Source of the DNA: Verrucomicrobiia bacterium
Lineage (GTDB): Bacteria > Verrucomicrobiota > Verrucomicrobiia > JABWAM01
DNA: 11,920 bases
Direction of reading: 5' to 3'
NCBI GenBank assembly: GCA_013360985.1
Contig: JABWAM010000052.1
Coordinates: 1-11,920, forward strand
Below are positions 1 to 9,159 of the stretch, piece by piece. The notes under the pieces are model-generated. The model did not search any database and was not told where the DNA came from. It saw only the letters and a program-made list of their open reading frames with translations. Position 1 is the stretch's first letter; every line of letters starts with the position of its first letter. Made by a program: the position numbers and the translations under genes.

Positions 1-390
1 CGTCGGCCGTCTTGATCTCGCGTTCGGGAAAAAGCCCTCCGTCGCGCGGCGCGACACGGACGCCCAGCCTCGCGAGCGCGCGCGCCATTCCCAGGGGAAA
101 ATCGGGGCTGACCAGGGCGCTCCGAACGCCGTGACGTTTCAGGACCGCGGCGCAGAGTTCGGCGGCGCGCGGCGCGCGCCCCAGTTTCTTTCGGAGCGGC
201 GCGGCGACCTCCGAAAAACCGAGGATGACGTCGGCGCGCGCCTCGCGGCGGGCGCGGTCGAACTCGAGCTCGTTGACGACGATCACGCGCTTCCCGCGCG
301 CCACGAACCACAGGAACGGATCGGGCGCGAGGAAACGCGTCGCGTAGCGCATGTCCGCGTCGCGTTCGCTCGCCGCCCAGGCCAGTCGGT

Positions 391-394
<4 letters not shown>
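1..394 (-). CDS. M24-family (Xaa-Pro aminopeptidase-like) peptidase, N-terminal part, cut by left edge
   Basis: The frame is open from an ATG at 394 to the left edge and gives 131 residues. It is the creatinase/aminopeptidase P N-terminal domain, not the metal-binding catalytic domain, which would lie outside the window. Recognisable elements are SERDADMRYATRFLAPDPF near residues 9-27, a strand pair GKRVIVVNELEFDRAR, and FPEREIKTAD at the visible end. Proteins of this type normally continue into a C-terminal pita-bread fold with two metal ions that cleaves peptides at X-Pro bonds, usually in the cytoplasm. The start was chosen because its ATG shares bases with the TGA of the upstream pump gene (ATGA), suggesting translational coupling. 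No strong Shine-Dalgarno is visible, and an in-frame ATG at residue 15 would cut into the conserved block. Catalytic residues cannot be checked here. A peptidase role in metal efflux is not established by the overlap. Confidence 0.8.
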
Positions 395-3576
<3,182 letters not shown>

Positions 3577-3591
3577 GCGGGGAGTCGCCTT

Positions 3592-4458
3592 TCAGTGAGA
3601 GTGTCCGCCGCCCTTGGTCGCGCGAAGCTCGATGAGCCGCAGCGTTTCGACCGCGCGCACGGCCACCGCGTCGCCGGCGTTCAGGCCCTCCGTAATCTCG
3701 ATGCCCTCTTCCGTCTCCGCGCCCGTTTTGACCTCGACGCGGCGAAAGGCGCCGCCGTGCGCGGCGTAAACGGAGGCGCCCTCGACGGAGCGCAACACGG
3801 CGGCCTTCGGAACAACCAAAACCGGCGCGTCCCTCGGGATCGTGACGACGGCGGCCAAAAACTCGCCCATCGCGAGCCGCGCGCCGGCGTTGGTCACGCC
3901 CGCGACCACCTCGGCGTCGCCGAACGCCAGGGTCACCGCCGGATGAACCTTCAAGACCACGCCGCCCAGGGCGTTCCCCGCTTGGGTCACGAGGCGCACC
4001 GGCATTCCGTCGCGCAAGAGCGCGGCCTGCTCGCGCGCGATCAACCCGGAGGCCTTGGCCGCGCAGGCGATCCGCCCGCCGCCGACATCCGCCACACGCG
4101 GCGTCTCGTCGAAGACTTGCGGCGTAAAACGAATTTCCAGAGGCAGCCGGTCCTTCGTCGCTTCCGCCGTTTCAATGCCGAGGCTCCGCCGGGTCTCCTC
4201 GGACAAGAGGACTCCCTTGTCGGGATCAAAGCGCGCCCCGGACGAAACCTCCCCCTTCTCGTCGTGCCCGCAGGCCTCGCCTGCGGCATGCTCCGCGCCA
4301 TGGCGATGCTCCTCCGCGGAGGGATGTTCCCCGCCGCATCCCGCCAACAGGACCGCGGCGCAAACGGAGACCGCGGCGCGCGATCTACCGCGGCGCGCGA
4401 TCGAGGAGAGGATCCGTCGAAAACGCGCGGACCGCCGACGCGACGCAAGACGCTTCAT
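3592..4458 (-). CDS. Compact His-rich periplasmic adaptor (membrane fusion) lipoprotein of the RND system
   Basis: This 288-residue protein would bridge the CzcA-like pump and the outer-membrane factor. An Arg-rich N-terminus leads into a hydrophobic stretch and the lipobox LLAGC (residues 37-41), so Cys41 is probably lipidated after cleavage. A His-rich segment follows (His45, 51, 53, 57, 65 plus Cys63), and the protein ends GGGHSH; both could bind metal. Residues about 149-207 (LRDGMPVRLVTQAG to MGEFLAAVVTI) resemble the adaptor beta-barrel domain. Residues 208-288 resemble the membrane-proximal domain (VLVVPKAAVLRSVEGASVYA). Only about 40 residues separate the first strand from the beta-barrel, so the usual lipoyl and alpha-hairpin domains seem absent or minimal. 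The start at 4458 is set by a GGAGGAG five bases upstream and an ATGA overlap with the preceding gene. A much longer upstream open frame is a shadow over that gene. Confidence 0.86.
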   Translation of the reverse strand: MKRLASRRRSARFRRILSSIARRGRSRAAVSVCAAVLLAGCGGEHPSAEEHRHGAEHAAGEACGHDEKGEVSSGARFDPDKGVLLSEETRRSLGIETAEATKDRLPLEIRFTPQVFDETPRVADVGGGRIACAAKASGLIAREQAALLRDGMPVRLVTQAGNALGGVVLKVHPAVTLAFGDAEVVAGVTNAGARLAMGEFLAAVVTIPRDAPVLVVPKAAVLRSVEGASVYAAHGGAFRRVEVKTGAETEEGIEITEGLNAGDAVAVRAVETLRLIELRATKGGGHSH

Positions 4459-5834
4459 GGACGCTCCTCCGTCTTGGAAGCGGACCACAGAGCGCCGTCG
4501 CCGGTGATCACCTGGATTTCCACGAAGCGTTCGTGCGCCTCGACCCATGTCCGGAGCGTTTCCGCGGTCGCCGCCAAATAGCGATCCTGCATGTCGAGAT
4601 ACGTTTGCACCGGCACGGCGCCGAGGCGGTATTGGCGATCCGCCAGTTCCGCGCCCTCGCGCAGACGGGACAGGTCGTCCACGGGATAGCGTTCCAGTTG
4701 CTTTCGAATGGCAAGGAAGGAGGCGTGCGCCTGAGCCAATTCCTGCTCTACCTCCCGCAACGTCTGATCGCGCGCGGCGTCGGCCTGCGCGATCCGCGCC
4801 CGGGCAGCGTCGGTTTTTCCACGTCCCGAATCCCACAGCGGCAGCGGAAGAGCGGCCGCGACGCCCACCGTTTTCTCGCGATCGCCCGAGGACTCTTGGT
4901 TGAAGAAAGGACCGATGGCCAGGTCTGGGGCGCTCTCGAGGCGCGCCTGGGCGAGCGCGCGCTGGGCGCGCTCTTTCTCCACGCGTCGCGAACGCAGCGC
5001 GAAGTTCGCCTCGCGCGCGGCGCCCCAGAGGGATTCCCAGGAAGCCGCGACGGAGGGCGGCGCCAGAGGCGCCGACAAACGCAACGGCGCGCGCGCGGGC
5101 TTCCCGCGCAGGATGTTGAGGGCGATCGCCGCGTTGTCTCGACGTTCTTCGGCTTCGCGGGCGCGCGTCTCGATCTCCACCATGCTCGCTTCGATGATCC
5201 GCTGATCGAGCAACGGTTGGACTCCTGCGGGCGCGCGGCGGGCGAGCATGGCGATCAGCGTGACGCTGCGATCGGCGACTTCTCGGGCCGCGCGCGCCTC
5301 TTGCTCGGCGGCGATCCATTCCACGCCGAGGCGCCGCGCGCGCGCCGCGATCTCCAGGCGCAACTGCTCGAGCGCAAGCCGGGCGATCTCGATGTTGCGT
5401 TCAGCGATCGCCTTGCGCAGGCTCGCCTTGCCGGGAAATTCGAACGTCTGCGCGAGGAGATAATTCTGCGCCTCGCCTTTTCCGACCAGTTCGCCCGATC
5501 CGTCGCGCACCCGTTTCTTTCCGTACTCCACGCTTATCTCCGGATTCTTCCATTGGCTGGCGGCGCGACGTTCTCCCCGCGCGGCCGCCAACTCGGCGAA
5601 GGCGGCGAGGAGATCGGGATTCCCTTCGAGCGCGTCGCGAACCACTTCATCGAGAGAGGCTGCGCGATCCGCGGCAGACGGGAGGCGCCCCTCGCGCTCT
5701 CCGGATTGCGCCAAAGGCGCCGGAGCGTCCCGGGAAGCCGCCGGCTTCGAATCTTCCGACTCCGCCTTCGCCTGGGACGCGCAAAGGCGCCAGGCCAAGA
5801 GGAGAATGATCATGAAAAATGTTCGTGTCGTCAT
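4455..5834 (-). CDS. CzcC/TolC-family outer-membrane efflux factor
   Basis: This 459-residue protein would form the trimeric outer-membrane channel of the metal pump. Residues 1-24 look like a signal peptide (MTTRTFFMIILLLAWRLCAS, then QAKA). After an Ala/Ser/Pro-rich linker come the OEP repeats, beginning SLDEVVRDALEGNPDLLAAFAE. Long Ala/Glu/Arg-rich coiled-coil helices follow, then the second-repeat motif AALPLPLWDSGRGKTDAARARI, typical of CzcC-like channels. The last helix contains DMQDRYLAATAETLRTWVEAH. The ATG at 5834 was preferred to a TTG ten codons upstream because AGAGAGG lies six bases before it and the signal peptide begins there. An in-frame ATG at 5813 would shorten the signal peptide. 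The TGA overlaps the adaptor ATG as ATGA. It lies 125 bases after a small secreted-protein gene, in a leader with several inverted repeats. Confidence 0.9.
   Translation of the reverse strand: MTTRTFFMIILLLAWRLCASQAKAESEDSKPAASRDAPAPLAQSGEREGRLPSAADRAASLDEVVRDALEGNPDLLAAFAELAAARGERRAASQWKNPEISVEYGKKRVRDGSGELVGKGEAQNYLLAQTFEFPGKASLRKAIAERNIEIARLALEQLRLEIAARARRLGVEWIAAEQEARAAREVADRSVTLIAMLARRAPAGVQPLLDQRIIEASMVEIETRAREAEERRDNAAIALNILRGKPARAPLRLSAPLAPPSVAASWESLWGAAREANFALRSRRVEKERAQRALAQARLESAPDLAIGPFFNQESSGDREKTVGVAAALPLPLWDSGRGKTDAARARIAQADAARDQTLREVEQELAQAHASFLAIRKQLERYPVDDLSRLREGAELADRQYRLGAVPVQTYLDMQDRYLAATAETLRTWVEAHERFVEIQVITGDGALWSASKTEERP
4464..4470 (-). promoter_or_regulatory. Strong Shine-Dalgarno that fixes the adaptor start
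   Basis: The minus strand reads GGAGGAG here, five bases before the ATG at 4458. It lies inside the 3' end of the outer-membrane factor gene. It decides this start against the 287-codon upstream extension that remains open in the same frame. Confidence 0.7.
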
Positions 5835-5840
5835 CGAACG

Positions 5841-5854
5841 CCTCTCTGGAGAGG
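5841..5854 (-). promoter_or_regulatory. Palindrome containing the Shine-Dalgarno of the outer-membrane factor gene
   Basis: The two arms CCTCTC and GAGAGG (plus strand) are perfect complements around two bases; in RNA this would give five pairs with a four-base loop. The minus-strand arm nearest the gene is the AGAGAGG that serves the ATG at 5834. Folding would mask the ribosome site. It may equally be a chance dyad. Confidence 0.35.
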
Positions 5855-5906
5855 AGGTGGGCAACCCCTTTCTCGGCGGCGAGTTTCGCGCCGCGCGACT
5901 TTCTGT

Positions 5907-5935
5907 TTCCCGGGCAGGGGCGTTGGCGCCGGGAA
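5907..5935 (-). repeat. Inverted repeat in the leader of the efflux genes
   Basis: TTCCCGG at 5907-5913 is the exact reverse complement of CCGGGAA at 5929-5935, with 15 bases between. It lies about 75-100 bases before the outer-membrane factor start. No T-run follows on the minus strand, so it does not look like a standard intrinsic terminator. An operator or an RNA hairpin is possible. Confidence 0.4.
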
Positions 5936-5952
5936 TCGTATGAGACGTGGAG

Positions 5953-5975
5953 GCCTCCCCTAGACGCGGGGAGGC
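5953..5975 (-). repeat. GC-rich 8-bp hairpin spanning the stop codon of the small Cys-cluster gene
   Basis: GCCTCCCC (5953-5960) pairs perfectly with GGGGAGGC (5968-5975) around a seven-base loop. The TAG stop of the small gene lies partly in the loop. On the minus strand the T-run precedes the hairpin instead of following it, so it lacks terminator form. It could partly attenuate transcription, or protect or process the transcript between the small gene and the efflux genes. Confidence 0.5.
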
Positions 5976-6223
5976 AAAAACGGAGTTTCGACGAACGATT
6001 GGCGCCGGAAGGGCTCGCTGACCGACTCCACGAAGGTCTGGATGATCAACTTCTGGAGCGGAACTTCAACCTCTGCGACGCCTCCCACACACACGGAACA
6101 GGCAAGACACTGATCCAGGGAAGCGCATCCCTCGTCCGCCACGTTTTCCGAACTCGCGTGCGCGACGACCGAGAGCCCCGCCAGGAGCATCAGGACGGCA
6201 AACAGACGGCGGAGGAAAGTCAT
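5960..6223 (-). CDS. Small secreted protein with cysteine cluster, heading the efflux cluster
   Basis: This 87-residue protein starts with a clear signal peptide: MTFLRRLFAVLMLLAGLSVV, then a likely cut after AHA (residue 23). The mature part of about 64 residues has Cys33, Cys39, Cys42 and Cys45, spaced C-x5-C-x2-C-x2-C, and ends PFLPPRV. It would act in the periplasm. I do not recognise a named family with certainty. Size, secretion, the Cys cluster and position ahead of the tripartite pump recall CzcI-like and DUF2946-like small proteins of metal-resistance operons, so a metal-binding or metal-sensing accessory is an inference. There are no histidines in the cluster. A GAGGGA about nine bases before the ATG at 6223 can serve as ribosome site. 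The gene is separated from the next by 125 bases holding inverted repeats. Confidence 0.72.
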   Translation of the reverse strand: MTFLRRLFAVLMLLAGLSVVAHASSENVADEGCASLDQCLACSVCVGGVAEVEVPLQKLIIQTFVESVSEPFRRQSFVETPFLPPRV

Positions 6224-6241
6224 GCGTGACGTTCCCTCTAC

Positions 6242-6265
6242 GTCAAACCCGGCAATCTGTCAAAC
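6242..6265 (-). repeat. Direct repeat GTTTGAC upstream of the small Cys-cluster gene
   Basis: On the minus strand GTTTGAC occurs at 6265-6259 and again at 6248-6242, giving a 17-base period in the 59-base gap between the methyltransferase stop and the small gene. Such a pair could bind a regulator and control the efflux cluster. The upstream copy contains TTGACA, but no good -10 follows at a position compatible with the ribosome site. Confidence 0.35.
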
Positions 6266-6282
6266 CGCCCGTGGCCTCCGCA

Positions 6283-6933
6283 TCAGCGCGACGCTCCCGT
6301 CGCGCGCGCCGCCTGCTCCCTCACACGGCGAAACAGCCCGCAGGCGAAGACCTGCGAGACCTCCCAGGGCGTCCGGTGCGTTTCCCGGAAAGAGTCCTCC
6401 AGGACGTATGCGTCCCCCATCGCGCGAAGCAACGCCTCGGGCGACCAGCGGCAGACCTCCAATCCGCTGCATCGCGGAGGGCCTTCCGGCGCGAACGTCG
6501 CCAGGAGCGCCCAACCGCCGACCTTCAGCCCTCGCGCCAACGCGGCGAAATACGCCTGCTGATCCTCCGGCGCGGTCAAGAAGTGGAAGGCGGCGCGGTC
6601 GTGCCAAAAATCGTAGCGTCGCGGCGGAACGAACCGGGTGATATCGGCTTCCAACCACGTCACGCTCCGTGCGCATTCGCCGAGGCGTTGTTGGCAACGC
6701 TCCAGTGCGGCGCGCGACACATCGAGCACGCTCACCTCCGTGTAGCCGCGCCCCAAGAGATCGTCGACGAACGCCGACGGACCGCCGCCTCCGACGTCGA
6801 GGACCGCCGCCTCTTTGGGCAACGCGACCCGTTCGAGGATGCGCGGGACGAACGTTGAACGCGCCTGATACCAGCTCAGATCGCCGTCGGCCTTCTCCGT
6901 GTAGACCGCATTCCAAAACTGGGATCGATCCAT
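6283..6933 (-). CDS. Class I SAM-dependent methyltransferase
   Basis: This 216-residue cytoplasmic protein would transfer a methyl group from S-adenosylmethionine to an unknown acceptor. Motif I is AVLDVGGGGPSAFV at about 43-56, with the acidic end of strand 2 at Asp71 (VSVLDVS). EADI at 95-98 fits the adenine-contact loop, and YDFWHDRAAFHFL at 107-119 fits the motif III/IV region. LKVGGWALLATF at 136-147 is the strand 5 region, and GPPRCSGLEVCRWSPE is the characteristic late segment of this type 12-like subgroup. The length is normal. The ATG at 6933 has AAGGAG six bases upstream, and the gene follows the GuaB3 stop by 27 bases, so the two are probably co-transcribed. The substrate cannot be inferred; neighbours do not clearly point to metals or nucleotides. 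Confidence 0.87.
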   Translation of the reverse strand: MDRSQFWNAVYTEKADGDLSWYQARSTFVPRILERVALPKEAAVLDVGGGGPSAFVDDLLGRGYTEVSVLDVSRAALERCQQRLGECARSVTWLEADITRFVPPRRYDFWHDRAAFHFLTAPEDQQAYFAALARGLKVGGWALLATFAPEGPPRCSGLEVCRWSPEALLRAMGDAYVLEDSFRETHRTPWEVSQVFACGLFRRVREQAARATGASR

Positions 6934-6960
6934 GACCCGCTCCTTGCGCGTTTCGACGGC

Positions 6961-8124
6961 CTACTTCGTCCCCATCCCGACGCTCTGCACCATCTGGAAG
7001 AGCTTGCCCTCGCTCTTGATGCTCGGGGCGATGATGATCTCGGTGCGTTGGAAATCGCGGATGGTCGCTGCGCCCACGTTGCCCATGCAGGTGTGGATCG
7101 CTCCCACGAGATTCTGCGAGCCGTCGTCGAGTTCCGCGGGGCCGAAGAGGATCTGCTTGAGCGACCCCGTCACCCCGACGCGGATGCGCGTGCCGCGCGG
7201 AAGGTTCGCGTGCGGCGTCGCCATCCCCCAATGATAGCCTTGTCCCGGCGCCTCCTTGGCTCGGGCGAAGGCGGAGCCGATCATCACCGCATCGGCGCCG
7301 CAGGCGAACGCCTTGCAAATATCGCCGCCCTTGTTCATCCCGCCGTCGGTGATGATCGGGACGTAGCGGCCCGTTCGCTTGTAGTGTTCGTCGCGCGCGG
7401 CGGCGCAATCCGCCGTCGCCGTCACCTGCGGCACGCCCAGCCCGAGCACTCCGCGCGTCGTGCAGGCCGCGCCGGGACCGACTCCCACGAGCACCCCCGA
7501 AGGGCCGCATCCCATGATTTCCAAAGTAACCTCGTAGCCCACGGTGTTCCCCACGATCACGGGGATTTTCATGGAGCGGCAGAACTTCGCCAAATCGAGC
7601 GTCTTGTACTCCGAGGAGATGTGGCGAACCGTCGAGACCGTGGACTGAACGAAAAAAACGTCCGCGCCCGCGTCCTGCGCGATTTTCCCGAAGCGTTCCG
7701 CGCGCTGAGGGATCGAGGAGACCGCGGCGGGCACGCCCGCCTTTTTGATTTCGCGAATGCGCTTCGCGATGAGTTTTTCCTGCACCGGCCGGGTATAGAG
7801 GGTTTGGAAGAGCTTCGTCGCCGTCTCCTTGTCGGCCTTGACGACCTGTTCGAGAACTTCGTCGGGGCTTTCGTAGCGCGTCTGGATGCCTTCGAGGTTC
7901 AAGACCGCCAGGCCGCCCAGTTTGCCCATCGCGATCGCAAACCGCACGTCCACCACCCCGTCCATCGCCGAGGCGAGAATCGGCACGCGAAGGCGATGCG
8001 CGCCCACAACGAACGAAGAATCCACCTCGTTGGGGTTGATGGTCACCGCGCCGGGGACGAGGGCGATCTCGTCGAAGCCATACGTCACGCGCGCCTTTCG
8101 ATTCCTGCCGATCCACATTCCCAT
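6961..8124 (-). CDS. guaB3: GuaB3-family IMP dehydrogenase-related enzyme (no CBS domains)
   Basis: This 387-residue TIM-barrel protein acts on purine nucleotides in the cytoplasm. The opening MWIGRNRKARVTYGFDEIAL and PILASAMDGVV are typical of GuaB3, as is the direct passage through the barrel without a CBS (Bateman) insert. The catalytic-loop cysteine is Cys221 in GPGAACTTRGVLG. The phosphate-binding region is TDGGMNKGGDICKAFACGADAVMIGSAFA at about 259-287, given here as key blocks DGGMNKGG and GADAVMIG. GuaB3 members were long annotated as IMP dehydrogenases; I recall that a cyanobacterial member was reported to reduce GMP to IMP, so direction is uncertain here. Two ATGs, at 8124 and 8118, are possible starts; the first gives MGMWIG. 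The ribosome site is weak, the best being GAGAG some 13 bases upstream. The gene lies 64 bases after the zinc-ribbon gene. Confidence 0.92.
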   Translation of the reverse strand: MGMWIGRNRKARVTYGFDEIALVPGAVTINPNEVDSSFVVGAHRLRVPILASAMDGVVDVRFAIAMGKLGGLAVLNLEGIQTRYESPDEVLEQVVKADKETATKLFQTLYTRPVQEKLIAKRIREIKKAGVPAAVSSIPQRAERFGKIAQDAGADVFFVQSTVSTVRHISSEYKTLDLAKFCRSMKIPVIVGNTVGYEVTLEIMGCGPSGVLVGVGPGAACTTRGVLGLGVPQVTATADCAAARDEHYKRTGRYVPIITDGGMNKGGDICKAFACGADAVMIGSAFARAKEAPGQGYHWGMATPHANLPRGTRIRVGVTGSLKQILFGPAELDDGSQNLVGAIHTCMGNVGAATIRDFQRTEIIIAPSIKSEGKLFQMVQSVGMGTK

Positions 8125-8146
8125 AAAATGCTGATGCTCTCGGTTG

Positions 8147-8175
8147 GGACGGTCGGGAGGGCGCCCCTTCCGTCC
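8147..8175 (-). repeat. Imperfect hairpin between the zinc-ribbon gene and guaB3
   Basis: GGACGG (8147-8152) is the reverse complement of CCGTCC (8170-8175), with further GGG/CCC pairing inside. No T-run follows on the minus strand, so terminator form is incomplete. It sits just upstream of guaB3 and could be a weak terminator or a leader structure. The rest of the 64-base gap shows nothing else I can support. Confidence 0.35.
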
Positions 8176-8188
8176 ATGCTGGGGTTGG

Positions 8189-8416
8189 TTAACGCGAGAG
8201 GCGCGTGTTCGTGCGTCCGCAGTACGGACAACGCAACGATTCCACGCCCTCTTCGCCCTCGTAGAACCGGAGGCATTCCGGGCAACGAAACAGCGTTCTC
8301 GGCGCCGGCGGCGCGCGCAGAGCGCGATCCCTCCACCGGCTCGCGATCCAACACGCCGCCACCGGCGCGAGGACCATGACCACATAGAAAACGAAAAAAC
8401 TTTCCGAGTCAATCAT
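8189..8416 (-). CDS. Small membrane-anchored zinc-ribbon protein
   Basis: This is a 75-residue protein of unknown function. Residues about 7-26 (FFVFYVVMVLAPVAACWIAS) form one membrane helix. A basic, Pro-containing linker follows, then a zinc-ribbon-like module: CPEC at 45-48 and CPYC at 63-66, with the four cysteines spaced to bind one metal ion. With the short N-terminus MIDSES outside and RWRDR after the helix, the ribbon is probably cytoplasmic by the positive-inside rule. The start at 8416 is supported by GGAGG seven bases upstream and by an ATGA overlap with the TonB-like gene; an upstream in-frame extension is rejected. Coupling to the exbB-exbD-tonB unit suggests an accessory role, perhaps binding a partner protein or RNA. 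No named family is claimed. Confidence 0.8.
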   Translation of the reverse strand: MIDSESFFVFYVVMVLAPVAACWIASRWRDRALRAPPAPRTLFRCPECLRFYEGEEGVESLRCPYCGRTNTRLSR

Positions 8417-9159
8417 CGCCCCGCCTCCGATTTTCGCGGCGGTTTCTCGCCGCGCCAAAGCACCTTGACGAATCCCCACATCAACGGCGCGGCGTTCGTT
8501 CCCTCCAGCGCGGCGAAGCGCAGGGACTGCACGAAGCGCAAGGCCGCGTCGTCCACGCGATCGGATCCCGAGCCGCGCTCCACGAAAACATATCGCGCCT
8601 CCCCCTGCGGCGTCACGCCGGCGCGCACGACGGTCGGCGCGATCGGCTCATCGCGCTCCATGGACGGCAGCGACGAGGGCGCTGAGGGATTGCGCGTCGC
8701 GATCTCTCCGTAGACGCGCCAGGCCGATCCTTCCTCGGACGCGGGCGGCGAAGTCTCCTCGCCCAAGATCGCCGAGCCGAACGTCGGCGGCGCTTCGGCG
8801 AACGCCATCTCTCCCCCCTCCTTCGCGCTCCAAAGCATTGGTTCGTAGAGACGAGGGCGCGACGGAGACGGCGCCTCGGATTCGACGAATCGCGCGTCGG
8901 GCGCGCGGCGGCGAGTCGCCGCGGAGAATCCCCGATCCGAAGGCAGCGCAAAGATCGTCGGATCCGACCAATCCCTCTGGATCTCGGCGCCTTTCTCGAT
9001 CGACGACGGCGGGTCGAGGATTACGAAAGCCGACTCTTTGCGGCGCTCCGCCGTGGTCCGTTTCACGGCGAGCGGCGCGTTCCACCAGAAGAGCGGGGCG
9101 TGCCAGGCCGCGACCGCCGCGGCCAAGAGGGCGATCCCCCGCCAGCCGCGGAGTTTCAT
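8413..9159 (-). CDS. TonB-like energy-transducer protein
   Basis: This 248-residue protein has one N-terminal membrane helix (about 8-27, GIALLAAAVAAWHAPLFWW) carrying His20. It then has a long, poorly conserved Pro/Ser/Glu-rich periplasmic segment to about residue 173. The C-terminal module at about 174-236 (IAPTVVRAGVTPQGEARYVF, then DDAALRFVQSLRF) resembles the TonB C-terminal fold: a strand, a G-x-AR turn, and the AAL-helix with a following RF. In the TonB/ExbB/ExbD pathway such proteins carry proton-motive energy to the outer membrane. His20 sits where the essential His of E. coli TonB lies, although the partner Ser of that SxxxH motif is Val here. The usual YP-x2-A-x3-G block is not evident, so it may be a TonB paralogue with another partner. 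The ATG at 9159 overlaps the exbD TGA (ATGA); the ribosome site is weak. Confidence 0.75.
   Translation of the reverse strand: MKLRGWRGIALLAAAVAAWHAPLFWWNAPLAVKRTTAERRKESAFVILDPPSSIEKGAEIQRDWSDPTIFALPSDRGFSAATRRRAPDARFVESEAPSPSRPRLYEPMLWSAKEGGEMAFAEAPPTFGSAILGEETSPPASEEGSAWRVYGEIATRNPSAPSSLPSMERDEPIAPTVVRAGVTPQGEARYVFVERGSGSDRVDDAALRFVQSLRFAALEGTNAAPLMWGFVKVLWRGEKPPRKSEAGR

Noticed and set aside
4459..5319. Upstream extension of the adaptor frame
   Set aside because: It overlaps the outer-membrane factor gene throughout and is Arg-rich without motifs; the ATG at 4458 has a strong ribosome site and leads into a lipoprotein signal.
4533..5963. 476-residue open frame on the plus strand
   Set aside because: It is antisense to the outer-membrane factor gene and shows no motif or signal sequence.
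5953..5975. Hairpin as intrinsic terminator
   Set aside because: The T-run precedes the stem on the coding strand, and on the other strand the stem is followed by A residues, so neither direction has terminator form.
6235..6263. TTGACA-N17-TAGAGG as promoter of the small Cys-cluster gene
   Set aside because: The -10 matches only three of six bases and coincides with the ribosome site; transcription from it would leave only about five leader bases.
6260..8116. 618-residue open frame on the minus strand
   Set aside because: It is a frame-shifted shadow of guaB3 and the methyltransferase, both of which have clear motifs in other frames.
7048..8379. 443-residue open frame on the plus strand
   Set aside because: It is antisense to guaB3 and the zinc-ribbon gene, with His/Arg-rich composition and no domain.
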